NCBI GenBank assembly: GCA_949987705.1
Contig: OX465283.1
Span: forward strand, 10,334,207-10,398,206
Reading direction: 5' to 3'
Length of the DNA stretch: 64,000 bases
From: Thereva unica
Lineage: Eukaryota > Arthropoda > Insecta > Diptera > Therevidae
The translations under genes and the position numbers were made by a program. The notes below the pieces were generated by a model that had not been told where the DNA came from, did no database searches, and saw only the letters and a program-made list of their open reading frames with translations. Within the stretch, counting starts at the first letter, position 1. Each line of letters opens with the position of its first letter. Shown here one piece after another: positions 24,650-37,804 of the stretch.

Positions 24650-26770
24650 GCTTTCGGTTTTCGAAATTAGCTGTTATATGTCATTACGTTTTGTATGCTT
24701 CAAGAAGACTGCAATTTTTAAGAAATAAGATGCCAAAAAAGAAAGCGGAGTTCTCGATAGGGTTGAAGTGCCATGCTTCTTTCTACATTATTATTTTTAA
24801 CATCATTGACAAATATGTTGCCAAAACCATAAAAAGGAATAAACTATCGGGACCTTGGCTAGTTAGAAATCTCGATCTCTACGTAATCAGAGAAATAAGT
24901 TATGTAACATGATTAGAAAAGTCAGCCACGTACATATATGCAGAGCTCGAATTAGAATACGATAGATAAGCTCTAAGTGTGTTTCAACCAGGGTTGGTCA
25001 AAGTTTAGACAATATCTTGGAAATTTACTTAAGTGTAATACAAGATTAGGGCCTTTTCGTAAACGCATACGTACCCTTTGCAACGATGCAACGAAGTCGT
25101 AAACGCAAAGATACAAAGCGGGTGCAGTCAACAATGCACGTTGCGTCAATAAATCAATGCGATCAGATGTTCAATAATGCGTGTGACGCAAACGTTTTCA
25201 TCGCATAAATGCAATGTTTTGCAGTCAGCTGCGTAACTTGAACACAGCCGAAACATATCACCTCCTTTTTCTACAGTTCTCTTCAGAGACCCAGGGAGAT
25301 ATCGTTATAAAATGACAGAATAATGCTGATTGTTAACCATTACTCAACTGTGATCAGGGAGGTGTTCTTTCTAAACGAGTGAACTTGTGATCGGCTGGGA
25401 ATTTGTTTGCCGTCGCTTCTCGTAAGCTTATGAATTAAGGATGTCGGCTGCCACAATGAAAATATCGAACGATGTAACTGGATCGAAAAAAATCAATGCT
25501 CTGTTTCTTTGTTTAAAACTGCACTTTACAGCTTGCGGACTAGGTGGTGAAGATTCATCTCAGTGAACCTTCAATCCTATTTTCAATGAACTGCAAACGG
25601 GACGGGTTGCTATTATATCTGCATGCCAGATCAGGTCAGCTTGGCTCATAGTCTTGCTTGTTGGTGCAAATTTAAGTAGATTTTTGTTTTATTCAATTTC
25701 GTAATAAAAAAAGGAATTTTGTTCGACCTACTGTTGATTTTTTGTTTTATAGATACAGTAGGAGCAAAATTTACTCTTGAGTCGTACTTAAAAAACGCTC
25801 AATTTTTAGCTCTAATCTGAGTTTACACAATCTCAATAAACATTTAAGCATATTGAAGTTGTTTCATCCTCATTCCTTTTCTGATTTTGTCCACAATATT
25901 GATCGCAGCGAAAGACGCTTACTTTCCCGTAAGAATACAGATGATGCGGTCCGGGCTGGGCCGGTGAAGAACAATGCTGGATCTGTTGCAGCATTTCCAG
26001 TGATGCAGGATTCAGCAGTAGAAGGAACAATAGTACGGCAGATTATAGTCTAAATACGACAGAAACTGGATTAGATGGAATTATGGTGCTATAAAAAATA
26101 ACAACATGTAGCGTTTGAAATATGATTAGATACTATTCAGATGCAAGTGCGATTTAAACCTTCAATCGGTGGCCACTGTGACTTTCCTTAAGGATGGTTC
26201 AAGCTAGGAAACTCATGATGCTTTCCACTTCTTACTCCCAACATTAATGCGGTAATGCTGTGTATGTAGCCAAGCCCAATGAAAATGTAGGTAGTAGGTA
26301 GGGCACACTCATACTGCAAAGTCTATTAAGTTAAGATGGAAATGTCAGCATTCGGCTTTGGTGAGTTTAAACCGTTTACTCTATATGTTTCGACAGAATA
26401 TGTCGCATAACCATCTAATAAATAATAGGGTATCAAAGGTCTTCACTTAGCGGACGCTGCATCTTGTTCATCTGGTAGTCTGGTACTGCCTGCTAAAAAA
26501 AATTGAACTCATACAATAGATGGTATTCTCGTTGGCAAGTGACGTGACTACTATGGGCGCGGTGGAATGAAACTATCGATACCGCACATGTATCGAAGAA
26601 AATGTCACTTCACGTGCCACTTTGCAACAATTAAATACGAATTTTGTCGATTTACTCGCCACAAGTCTGTTAGATTGATAATGTGAATACCAATTTAAGG
26701 TCGAAGTGACACATCTGTCACATCATTCGACAACGAGAATAAGACCCAATATCAAAGAGGTTCACTACCT
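24650..26770. other. No gene recognised
   Basis: Mixed-composition sequence. Open frames are short and none resembles a protein family. Imperfect CGTAAACGCA-type motifs occur near 25055-25110 but no inverted terminus was found for them. Probably decayed TE DNA. Confidence 0.35.
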
Positions 26771-26771
26771 C

Positions 26772-27044
26772 AGGCCCCTATTGCAAGTGTCGATTAACGA
26801 TCGATTCGACTATAGTCGATTGTGTCGATTAATTTTCTTTTTGGCATTGTGTAACCCAATCGACAAATATTTGGACTACTTGATTTAGAAAAATATTTTG
26901 AGCCGTGAGCAAAAAAGCAATCGATAAAAGTCGACTGTCAAATCGACAATTTTCGATATTCGCAATATCAAACTAAATAATCGGCAGTCGATAATCGATG
27001 AATGTCGCTTGTTGATTAGGTATCGACACTCGCAATAGGGGCCT
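26772..27044. mobile_element. MITE, 273 bp, AGGCCCCTATTGCAAGTGTC ends
   Basis: Terminal inverted repeats AGGCCCCTATTGCAAGTGTC and, on the complement of the right end, AGGCCCCTATTGCGAGTGTC differ at one position. The interior is crowded with TCGAT/ATCGA motifs facing both ways, as expected of subterminal transposase-binding repeats. No clear target-site duplication. No coding capacity. Confidence 0.75.
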
Positions 27045-27059
27045 CATACTACAGAATAC

Positions 27060-27480
27060 ACCCATAATTTATTACGTCTTTTTTTGTATTTTCGAGCTAA
27101 GCTTACTACTGAACGGCATAACGGACAGGTATTACAAAAGGTAACACCTTAGCTTACACTCTTTTACATAAAAAATAAAACTCCATAAATGATTGGCTCT
27201 CAGCTTTCGTCAGGACCTCCTGGATCGTAATATTATTGCTCTTTTGCTGTTAATGTTTGTATAATTCCGCATAACAGCTCTCGTTCTCTTTCATTTCAGG
27301 TTGTTTGGGTCCATTTGTCCTGATAAATCCATCCTGTGAGTTCATAGGATGTAATTTATCCCACCGCTGCCACCAATTTTTTGTCCATAGCGTACCACAG
27401 GGCTTGGCCGTAAAAGCTTATGCTTAGATATCCGAAATCAGTATGAAACCTGTTTGAGATACACAACCAGCTCCATTAGA
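27060..27480. other. No gene recognised
   Basis: Transitional sequence between the MITE and the AT-rich block. Nothing supportable was seen. Confidence 0.35.
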
Positions 27481-28860
27481 ATTGTTTTTTTTTATATTCA
27501 GAGCAGTTTTTCCCCAGCTGTATCCTTTTTTTAGAATTGTTTTATTTTAAGTAAAAATAATTATTACTCTTCTTTATACAAAATGAATTTATAAATTTGA
27601 AATATCGACAATATTATAGCTTGGGATTATATGTCTGTATTGTAAATTAAAACAACAAAAAAAATTATCTATATACCAACAAAAAAAAAAGATGGGAACT
27701 AGTATAAAAAGGAGAGAAAATGCGCACTGTTTTCTACAATAAAATCATCGCAAGTAAAAATAAATTAATTTTTTTTCCAATTTAAATTAATTTTTCCGAT
27801 TGTGATTTATTGTTATTTTTAAAATTGTTTCAATTTTCTTTTGAATAGTTAAGAATTATGAAAAAATTAAAAACGAGAGACACATCAAATTATTTAGAAA
27901 AAAAAAAAACAATTTAATTTAAAAACAAAAAACATTTCCAAATCTACATGAAATATGAAAAAAAAGTGGATTAAATGAATTTCTTAAAAAAAATACTGGC
28001 AAAAAAATTGATGCTAAAAACAAATTTTCTTTCCATAAAAACATTTTTTTTTTAACTTATATCTTCCCATATTTTTTCTCTTTCTTAATTTTTTTAATTA
28101 TTTAAAAAAAAACGAATCGGCTGTGTTCATCACAAGATAAATATATAAAAAAAGAAGAAGAAAATCAATGATCAAACTTTAAACAAAAAAAAAATTAAAA
28201 ATTAAAAATTGTTTTTAATTTTATCGTTTATTATTTTTTATGTTTTTTAAATTAATGCCGTTATATAAAAAAAAAATCTCTTTTATTTTTCATTTTTGTT
28301 ACAAACATTTATTTTTTTTGTTTTAATTATTAAAAAAAAGCGTTTAAATATAAAAATGAAAATAAATAAAATTTTGAATATATGCTTGAGGTGGCTTTCC
28401 GTCATTATCGCATATATGAAGCAATAAGTTTTCAATTCATTATAAACAACAGAAAAAAGAAAATAGCAACCAATAAATTAAAAAAATAAAAACAACATCA
28501 TCACAAATTAAAAACTAAAAACAATTTTGTAACATATTGTTACAAAATATAAATATTTACGATTAATGGCCAATGGTGTACCTTCGTACTCTTTATTAAA
28601 TAAATGAGATATAATTGGATGAAAAAAAAAATATATATACATATATGAAAACAAAAGGAAAAAAAACAACAACAAGAAATCAATTAGTTTGCGCCTTTAT
28701 CAGTTTTTAGTATTTATGAAAATGTATTCAAAATGAACGGCCATTTTTTTTATTATATATAACATCGGAAAATATAAAAAAAAACACCCAAAAATAATAA
28801 AAAGAATAAAGAACATACATAAATAAGACGCCAAAAAATATATTGTGTTTTAATCTTTTG
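27480..28860 (+). other. AT-rich block, possible displaced Atx2 3' UTR/flank
   Basis: Composition, with runs of A and T and scattered AATAAA, returns to that of 22.35-23.8 kb and differs sharply from the TE block between. The simplest reading is that one AT-rich 3' UTR or flank was split by TE insertions at 23.8-27.5 kb. No coding frame is present. Confidence 0.4.
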
Positions 28861-29138
28861 GTTTGTTTCACAGTCAGCCTCAGTAGTGTAGGGTCCAAGT
28901 TTGGCGACCACCATCCCAACCGATCATTATTTAACGCAATCTTGTGGAGTTTAGAAAGCTTATTATTGCTTCAATCCTAAGTATGGAAATCTCTTTTAAA
29001 TCTTCCATAATCATTATGCGTGACCTACCTAATGCCTGGCTTTGGCTAGAACTACACCCAGGATGTGGACGAGTGTTTCTCTTGTTCCTACAAAATATAA
29101 ATATGGACGGCCTGCTTGCAGGGAACGTAAGTAATTCA
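28861..29138. other. No gene recognised
   Basis: Base composition is TE-like rather than UTR-like, but no diagnostic motif was identified. Confidence 0.3.
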
Positions 29139-29460
29139 GAGCCTGTACTTCCGAAGACGAAACTAAACGAAAACGAAAGAGTTTTGTCAAAATGCTACCT
29201 TGCAAGACGATATCGTATCGTTTTCGTCTAAACAAACGATGACATATTTGTAATCGTCTTCGTTCAGACGTTTTGAGGTTAAAATGTAAGTTGGGATTGT
29301 TAATTATTTTGATAGTTTTTATTTATGTAGTTCGCATAATAGGTAAAAATTTACAAATGTAAGGCAATACGAGATTATCGTCTTCAAGAGTAGGAAATAT
29401 ATTTTCATCTCGTCTCGTTATTTCGTTTCTTTATCGTCTCGTTTTCGGGAGTATGGGCCC
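29139..29460. mobile_element. Degenerate MITE, 322 bp, GGGCCCATACTCCCGA-type ends
   Basis: The complement of the right end is GGGCCCATACTCCCGAAAAC. The left end is GAGCCTGTACTTCCGAAGAC. About 19 of 25 positions match. The interior contains repeated CGTCTCGTT/AACGAGACG-like and ATCGTCTT motifs. Its divergence makes it older than the 12062 and 47187 elements. Confidence 0.55.
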
Positions 29461-30000
29461 AGGCATTCCAGAGGTAAGGGGAAGAAATTGTGAAAAGTTG
29501 GAAAAGCACCTAGACTGGACGATTTACCGAACAGAGTAGTGAAACTGGCGGGCAGAGGTGTACCAGGTGGGTTCGACCAAGTATTCACAGGGTATTTAAG
29601 AAAGGAGTGTACCATGAGTAATGAAACGTCAAAAGCTTGTGCTCATCCCGAAGCCGAGTGAGCCCACCAAGGGACACGTCAGCTTACAGGGCTATAGGTC
29701 TCCTAAACATCATGGACAAGCCAACGAACGGCTACAGATTACTCGCAACCCCTGAGAGAGGAGGCGACTTGTCGGAAAGATAATTCGGCTTCAGGAAGAC
29801 TAGATCGACAACGGATGCTATCAAATATAGTGACTAGTCTAGAAGGGCCGCAATTAAGTTGTGCAATAATAACCCTTGACGTGAAAAATGCTTTCAACAC
29901 CGTAGATGACACACTCTCTGCTCGCATTCAGGTATATGGAAGTGATGATTGACACCGAAGGCTCAAGTGTAGATACTGGGCCACTTGAATCTAGGGAATT
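29461..30000 (+). mobile_element. R1-like reverse transcriptase fragment
   Basis: The plus strand, across frameshifts, reads SAYRAIGLLNIMDK (the RT 'P-SYRPI-LL' block) and FRKTRSTTDAI-like sequence. It then gives QLSCAIITLDVKNAFNTVDD, the catalytic Asp region, with the CAI-TLDVKNAFN form usual in the R1 clade. The rest of the RT is absent. The left end abuts the preceding MITE. Confidence 0.75.
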
Positions 30001-31165
30001 ATTGTGTCATTTTCACCTATTATTTACCTGCCCCACGTCTCCCCGTGCCCAGGCCCAAGCGTTCCAATACCTACTATCACGTTTGGAGCTCACTTTTTGG
30101 GCATGACGGGCAAAACATACGCTATCAGCGCATCACTCGCGAGGATGCCGCCTAAAATAATAGGGCCTCAGGCCAAACTGACCCCGCTTTATCACGGGAA
30201 TGGCTAGTTCGGTCCAATTTCATACGGCGTCATTGTGGCAGCGGCCTTGTACTGAACGGGCATTAGGAGGAAAATAAATTTTGCGTACCGTATGTTGAAT
30301 AGGATAGGGCTCCAAAACAGGACCCTAAGGATGAAGGAGTGGAGAGTACTCCACAAAGAACATTGCATTTCACAAATATGGCATTCTCTGTGGACCAAAG
30401 ATCTAATGACGATATGAGGCGGGCGATAGGTTAAATTGGCTACAAGTTTGGCTAGATACAGCTTAGGATCAAGGCTGCATTTTAAAACTTACGACCAAAG
30501 TTGCTCCCTGTCAAACTTGCAATGTTCCCTCAGCGACCGCCAGCATTTCGTGAGGATCGCTACTATTTCCGCGGCGATCACCAAGGACGCAAAAATCTCG
30601 AGAATATAAACTGAAACTTCGCAATAGGCTGCTCCGAGGATGGAAAACGTAAGCTCGAATGTCAAGATGGTGACCAATGACTTTTGTGGACTGATGATAA
30701 GGGGAGCCTTGTCTAACGAGGAGATGACCTGACGGAACCCGGGGAAAAAATGGTTATGTGATGTGAGAGCGTCGACCAAGGGCGTCGAAAGACAATCTTG
30801 CTCTACCTTGCTGAGTAGCATGTGTGATAGCAAAAATAACCCCCATTTAAAATTATGGCGGTGGAAAGTAAAGGGTATGTACTACCCGAACCCGCGGCGC
30901 GACGAATTCTGTCAAACTCGGGGTGGACGAATGTTGGCTCAGAATAAATAAAGAAAACACGGAATGTGTTCTCTTAAGGTTCCCAAGACATGCAGGACAG
31001 ACGTGCTGAAAACATTGGCCGAGGTGCAGGCAACACCGAAGAACAACAAGGCAAAGGAATGTCAGGAGAGATAGCTGGTACAAAGACAATGCAGTTTCAT
31101 TATGTACTAGTCATGCGAAAAAAATGAAAAATAAGAAGGAGGTGGTTTTTTTAAATAGGGCTAGA
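30001..31165. other. Unassigned TE-like sequence
   Basis: A 114-residue minus frame (30833-30489) and shorter plus frames are present, but none shows recognisable motifs. The plus strand at 30600-31100 has a basic, gag-like character. This is too weak to call. Confidence 0.3.
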
Positions 31166-31169
31166 GAAC

Positions 31170-31423
31170 TGGGGCCAGTTCGTGTATGTCGAAAACGAAA
31201 ATTTTTTTTCGTCTCGGGTTCGCGTAAGTCGAAAAAATTGAAAATTTTCGACTGAAGCCGACGAAAGGCACTCGAAAGGTCTTGGGTTATCGAGTTTTTG
31301 CATTAGGACCCGAACAATATTCTTTCGACTTACGCGAACGCTAAAATTTTCGTCGCCAAAATTTTTCGACTTCAATTTTTTTTCGTTCGATTATCGTCGT
31401 TCGCCATACACGAACCCGCCCCT
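31170..31423. mobile_element. MITE copy A, 254 bp, GGGGCC-GTTCGTGTATG ends
   Basis: Left end TGGGGCCAGTTCGTGTATG. Complement of right end AGGGGCGGGTTCGTGTATG. A second copy of exactly the same length and about 95% similar by eye is at 46616-46869. Interior motifs such as TTCGCGTAAGTCGAAA and its inverse TTTCGACTTACGCGAA make a second, inner inverted repeat. Long frames inside it are incidental. Confidence 0.85.
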
Positions 31424-31739
31424 GTTTCGCTGTCTCACAAAGAAACCAGTGACTGACGGTCGGTGATCCGCCATCCGCCTGCCCCACTGTCTAGGCTCTA
31501 GTGAGCATCCCTTCAAGGGAACTTTGTAAAGGTTAAGTTAATGACGCGAGGCCGAAGCACTGTCTTTACGGCTTCTGCCGATGGTGTGGACATAAACGTG
31601 ATGGAAAAGGGTTGATGACTGCAGTCAGTAGGAACGTGACACTACCGTCTGACTATGGAACCCCAACGGCATCTCCTGTTTGCACGTGGGCCTTACAGGC
31701 AGTCGAGCACACATTCGCCTGTTGCTCGACTGATGAAAA

Positions 31740-31990
31740 ATTCTAAAATTCGTTTCGGCAACAGACGTCGTGTGGAATATCCAGCTTAGGCTCCCTGCTT
31801 GGCTATGTAATCGGGGTTATACACTGCATACACTACACTAGACTTGGACGTCTCCGTTTCTGCACTTTATGTTTGAGAGTATTTCAACGGCGAAGTCCTT
31901 CCAGAAGATTAATCTAGAAGGAAGCTAGTATCTGTTCTTTGCGACCTGACTCTGGGTCACCAAATCCAAAATGTTACTATTTCCGTAGGG
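31740..31990 (-). mobile_element. RTE-like fragment matching 19.1-19.3 kb
   Basis: The stretch GACGTCTCCGTTTCTGCA and the following GAGAGTATTTC are shared with 19201-19250, in the same minus orientation of an RTE-like copy. No protein motif stands alone here. The assignment is by internal similarity. Confidence 0.5.
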
Positions 31991-34900
31991 TAGAGTTGAG
32001 ACACCGGATTCCCTCAGTCTCGCAATATGCAGTATAAGACTAGGCGCTTGATTCACTCTTACACCCCGCAATCGCTTTACATAATAAGTTGTCTTAGACT
32101 AATTACCACATTTTATGTGTCTAGTTAGAGTGGTAAAAAATGACATCAAGGCCTAAAGGTCGGTTTGCACGCAACGATTTGCTTGTGCAAGCTGGCTGGC
32201 GCAGGTCAATTGGTACAAATAAACTGAGCGACCTGCGATACGTGCTCAGCGTCCTCGAAAACCCCCGAATTTAGATTCCATAACCGACCATAAACCAACC
32301 TTAAGACATTGTTATTGTTAGTCGGTTTATAACTTCGCTTCTTGAACGCTTGATGGCAGATCGCAGATTTTTGCAGAATGTCAAACGTGGTCCACCTGGT
32401 CCGGGACTCCCTCTCCACACTGAAATCTCTTTCCAATACTTACTTCAACTTCACCTTTAGTTTCAAACTTATAACTTTTTATCCTTTCTTACTTTGATTC
32501 ATCTTTATCACTAATGATTTATTAAAGCTATACTTGGACTATTTAAGTATAAAGTTCTTACGGGAGAAACTTTTCCAGGTGGATAGAAATCCAACGTAGG
32601 CCGCCACCTCCAACATTACAGAAGTAATTAACTTAAGAGTATGGAGGCGGAAAACTTTGTTGAAGGCAGGAAAACTCATTTCAACCGTGATTTTCGTTGG
32701 AAGCCATCCGTAAATGTGATTTTTATATTGCTCCAGTGATTATTATTCATGCCGTGGTGTTCCTTAAAGTAAGTTAATTCGGGAAAGTTGACTACTCTCT
32801 CAACTATGTTTAAATGTAGGAATAAAAGGTTATCCTAAAAGAAAGTTCGTCATTAATGGTAGAAAGCGCTTCAAAGATTGACGGAATATATTCAATAGAC
32901 ATAGATATAGGCGTATTTTGAAAGATGAAATTCCATGCTTTAAAAATTAGTTTCGCTATAAGACAAATTGAATTTTTGTATCCGCTTTAAGGAGGCGGAG
33001 GAGGTAGCCTATATTTTCTAAGTGTATTTTCCAGAGGGTTCGTAGCATCCCCCATAGCAAAGCCGGTGGGTGTGGTGGATAGAAGTACCCCCCTGGAAAC
33101 TTCATGGTGGGTACCCACCCGGAATTTGAGAGTAAGTAGTCCTAATGTGTAACCGTAAGTCGAATAAATTAACTTAGCACTTTCAATGTTGTTTTATTAA
33201 AACTGTTCGAGTTCAATCAATCTTGTTTTTTATTTTCGTTCGTTGGAATGTGAAAAGCTACAGGCTCCTATATGCCTGTTGTGTGGTACTCGCTCAAACC
33301 CACTAAAACACCTCCTGGTCTTCCACTCTCTCTGCATGACTGGCTTTTTTAGCATAGCGTTTTCCAATGGATCAGCCTTTTTCTAGCTACTAATACTCCT
33401 GGGACGAGTTTGTGGGTCCACCGACCCTTAACAGACTCGTCCCAATTCTCGTTTCATTCATCATGCCTTCTCTCGTGAGTATATCTATGGGGATCATTCC
33501 TCCTATAGCTTATGCCAAAACAATTGCACCTCCACCACGAAAGTAGATTCGAAAAGAAAAGTGCGCAATGTTACTTCGTTCGTTGGTACTCGCTCATTTA
33601 TATTCTCAATCACAATTCAATCAGTCTCACTGCGATGGTTGTATTTTATCCATACACGAAATGTTAATGCAAAATTCCCAATTGTTTTGGCGTACCCTAT
33701 ATCACTAACGCCGCATCGTTAGATATTGTCCTGTACCACGCAGCACTCACAGAGGGCGCTTAGTCTGTATTATTCTGCTGTTAACCGTCCTGTTAAACGC
33801 TGCTGCCCACACTGGCACAGCCTAAAGCAAGAATCAGCTAAACATACTGGCTCGCTCTAGGGCCCCACGTTGGACAGCTGCACAAATAGCGAGAGCCTTA
33901 TCCGCAATGCCTTCCAAGCGCTCTTGAAAATCACGGTCGTATACACAGGTCTGACAACTCGTTGCTCAAACCTGTGACTGATACGCGTATCGCTACTACA
34001 GCTTCTTGATTTAGACTGCAGATGGCGTATTTGTCGAAGTTCGGATGTCATTATGATATGAAGTACTTTGTGTTTGGTACTTCGTCTACTGCGCCGCCAG
34101 TGAGCTATTCAAGAACTACTTCAAAGCCGAACGATATCGATCACTCTATGGGATGGTATATGAAGATAACAGACCTGTGTATACGACCGTGTTGAAAATT
34201 AACTCCCCAGTCCATCATCACTTCCTGGTACCTGATCTGTTTCCATACCTTGAACTTCAACTTCCTGCTCACCAATTGTGAGAGCATCTGGACACGCTTT
34301 AATCGCTTTCGGAACATGTTTTAAGCTGGTTGTCCACTGGAAGCATATTCGAGCGACAACGCGCTTCGGCTACATGAGCGGCTACAGACGGTTACAAGCT
34401 TTTCATGCTGTCAGGCATAACCCACCCTGACGTTTGTTTGGGTTGATTAGGGAGGGGGTATTTACTCGAGTTTTATCTATGTTTGCGAGTGCTTCCGAAT
34501 TGGGTTCTTCAGGGCTCCCGATTCAGGTGGGGCATGAGCAAGTATAATGATACAATAGCATATCAGCCCCATCGTGCATAACAGTTTAAGAAGATGATCC
34601 AATACATGTACTTCTCCCAGGAAACCTGAAATCTTTAATTGTAAATTTATAATACATATATAAAATTTCAATGTTAATTCAAATTTTTAATCCTCACTCC
34701 ATATGACACCATAGCACGTACCTCCACAGCACACCAATAAAACTCTTTGATCCAATAAAAGTAAACAGCCGTGAAATTTCGAGTCAAATCAAAATCTGAG
34801 CCCCAATGTCGATATTTGCTTTCTTATCCATCCACTGTTGATATTTGCATCCTCTCATCAATGTCAGATGGCATCCATAAAAAGAGATTCGTTACTCGAT

Positions 34901-35860
34901 ACTCCCATAAAAAACGGCAGAAATGTTTGATAACTGTATTACTGTCAATTCAGTAGCTTAGATAAAGTGGCGCTGTTCTGTTTGCGAATCGAGCCGGTAG
35001 GTAGGCACACCAACAACACACACACTCTTTTCTGTTGTTGATTTTCATATTCCATTTGATGGGAATTTATCGCCTGTCAATAAGAATTTTGTGTCGTCAG
35101 AACTCTCAAAGCTGTTTTAGTGTGTGTAGTGTAGCTCTCGTGGCGGATCTGGGAATTACCAAAATCCCAAAATGGCCATTACTCCCCGAGTTCTGACAAG
35201 CATTTCATTATATTGAATGTTCATGAATGTGGGGATGGATGTGTGGTAAGGGGCCATTTTTTATTGTCTAGTAGGGAACAAAATCAAAATTCACCACTAA
35301 CAACATCGGCATGAGTTACTGCATTCCATATTTGGGTTGGCGGGAAGTGCTCCCTTGGAAGTAATAAATTTTGTTTTTTTTTTGGATTAAGGACGAGATT
35401 TTGTTAGTTCAAAAATTGGACTGATGCCGTTGGTTAAGTAAAGGTCGAACAGAAGTAGCTGGAAACATTCGGGGTTTTGATTTTGTTACCAAAGTATGAA
35501 ACTTAATTATAAAAGTTTTAGACTTCATGTTACATAAACCAACAAAAACGAGTCATGCTAAACCCACGAAATACAAAAGGGCGAACTTACAATGATATTA
35601 TACAACTAGAATATTGTTATAGATATACCAAGGGTGGTAGCACGTAAGTTGTTTCAATCGACCTCTTCGTACAAAAATTTTTGTAGGAAGAGATTAGATT
35701 GAAACAAGTCCTCATCAAAACTTTTTCTATGGGGCAATGCCGGCGGATCGTGCTGCCCCCGGGTGGGTAGTCTGACAAACTGACCCTCTTCGAAATTGTT
35801 ATATGGCAACAACCGTTCATCACTGCATCAGGTACATCACTTCATTTTGTGTAGAAGACG
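31991..35860. other. Long interval without a recognised gene
   Basis: Both strands were scanned. Frames are under 80 residues and none resembles a known family. Patches of TE-like composition alternate with AT-rich sequence. Around 35.6-35.86 kb the sequence is more GC-balanced just before an R1-like fragment. No RNA gene or inverted-repeat element could be supported. Confidence 0.35.
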
Positions 35861-36030
35861 GGCCCCAACATGTGGAGTTCCGTAGAGATCTATCCTGGGT
35901 CCTCTCCTGTAGATCACAATGAATTTAGGCTACGCCTCTCAAAAAAGAGCGGATGACATCGGGTTAGTGGTCGAAGGACGACGCCTCTGTGATGCTGTAA
36001 ACACGTTAAGGGCGATGGCGAAACGATTTT
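35860..36030 (+). mobile_element. R1-like RT fragment
   Basis: The plus-strand translation contains a VPQ-SILGPLL block and then ADDIGLVVEGR, the catalytic ADD box, with an internal deletion between them. This places it in the R1-like group of non-LTR reverse transcriptases. It directly precedes an RTE-like piece. Confidence 0.7.
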
Positions 36031-36069
36031 CGTAGGAAAAGGCGAAAGTACCGACGAAATAAATTCGTT

Positions 36070-36720
36070 GTGGGCTCACCCACTAACTTCTCCAAGCGTC
36101 GTACGATGGCTCCACCAGCAGCGTTCGTATTCGAAGCGACTTATCCGGGGAGTTCGCGATTCAAGCGGGTGTTCGACAGGGAGACGTCGCTTCGCCACTT
36201 CTCTTCAATGTTGTGATCGGCACGATTATGCGTGAAGCATTCGATGGACGATTCGGAGTTCAATACGACGACAACAACTTCGTAACCGACTTAATGTTCG
36301 CCGACGATAGGGCCGTCTTCGTCGACACGGATGCCGAAGCAATGGATATCTTATACGACATCTCCCGCATCGCCCAGTCATACGGGTAAAAATCAATGCG
36401 AAAAAGTCGAAAATGCTAACAACCCAAATCGAACAGGTTCCGAGGTTCAAATATTTGACAGCATCGGTTGAGGAAACGAAAGTGGCAACGACGCCCTACG
36501 CTCACAGCCGCATCGGCCAGGCAACAGCAGCATTCGCCTCGCTCAAGTGGTGCATATGGAAACGAACAAAAGTTTCCATCAAACAAAAGTGCACCTTTAC
36601 CGAACGTTGATCCTTCCGATTCTTCTTTATGGATCTGAAACGTGGACGCTGCTCAAGCCGGACGTCAACAAGCTCGAGGTTTTCGAAATGCGATGATTGA
36701 GGCAGATCCTAATCAGCCTA
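36070..36720 (+). mobile_element. RTE/CR1-like reverse transcriptase fragment
   Basis: The plus strand reads GVRQGDVASPLLFNVVIGT, then FVTDLMFADDRAVFVDTDAE with the FADD catalytic box intact. It then goes through VPRFKYLTASVEETKVATT to a GSETWTLLKPD tail. Frameshifts and a stop after the catalytic box show that it is dead. Same family as 9.1, 10.95 and 37.8 kb. Confidence 0.85.
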
Positions 36721-36729
36721 ATCCGGCAG

Positions 36730-37649
36730 TCGAGTAAAAAATAGCCTAGAACATTCCCAACAAAATTCTGAATCTTCCAATGAAAGTCCCATCGCAATCG
36801 AACAGGCACCCCATTTATATTTTTATAGATTTGATGTAAGTTTAAACAACTTTTCGTACCCTATCTGTATTTTTTGTTTAATTTTAATTTCTACTTAAAA
36901 TCCACAAACATTTGGATTGTGCTTGTCCTATGGTAATTAAGTGTACGAGTACAGATAAAACAACCGCCCTTATCAGTGCGACCGAACCCGAAACAAAATT
37001 TTACCTTTTATCTGCAGCTATCTTAATAACGGTTCTTAAGATGAAAATTTGAATAATATACAAGCCAAAGCACACACACACAAAATATCCCTTTTTGAAA
37101 AGGACCAATTTACTCGAAAACTACTCGAAGATAATAAAGAATCCCCCCCCACCCCGCGGTCCTTCTGCCCTTGAATATTAATAAAAATAATAATAATAAC
37201 GGTAAATTGTCTAGTCACAATTTAATTGGTGATAATACCGTAATTTGACGAGATTTACTGATATTAAAAAGGAGTTGGTGCTGCCTTGGTACCAAGGGGT
37301 TACAGGTTCGATGTTGACATTGTCGCTCTTATCGCATTAATCCAATCTGCTCCAAGAGAATCAGAGAGGAGGATCCTACTCCAAAAAAAGGAATTTTGTT
37401 GAATAACACGAGAAATATCATCAAGGACCTTTTTTGTTAATAAAATTTTCATCACGTGTGTGTTGAGAAATTATTGCGATAAGATAGATTCGCTCGACGT
37501 TATATTATGGCCCCGCGAAAGCCTCACTTTGTCTTGTGAAAACGTGTGTGTGGGATCCTTGGTGAATTATTCAGAATTATGGACTCCTGTTGCGGTTGTT
37601 GATTTGGAGGAGTCTTAAGAGGGGGAGGGGCGCTACTCTGGATGTTACT
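36730..37649. other. No gene recognised
   Basis: Contains a short CA repeat near 37070 and a C-run near 37145. No exon or TE motif was identified. Confidence 0.35.
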
Positions 37650-37772
37650 TACAGAAAAGCCATGATTCATTGAAAAGCGTAGCATCGCTCTTCGCGTGGG
37701 ATGAAAACGTGAAAAGTTTGTGTTTTTGTAACAAGAAAAAACTGGGAGGAGGAAAAATTATTGAAATCTGTT
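37650..37772 (-). repeat. Direct repeat: second copy of an RTE 5' leader
   Basis: About 120 bp matches 39663-39785 in the same orientation. The shared sequence includes CAGAAAAGCCA-GATTCATTG and GAAAACGTGAAAAGTTTGTG. Because 39663-39785 lies just 5' of the endonuclease of the minus-strand element, this looks like the 5' leader of a second, truncated copy immediately downstream of the first copy's 3' end. Confidence 0.7.
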
Positions 37773-37804
37773 TCAAGACATTGTTTTACCTTATTTAACT
37801 TCTT

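Noticed and set aside
25040..25220. Possible inverted-repeat element with CGTAAACGCA motifs
   Set aside because: Motifs repeat but no opposing terminus could be identified.
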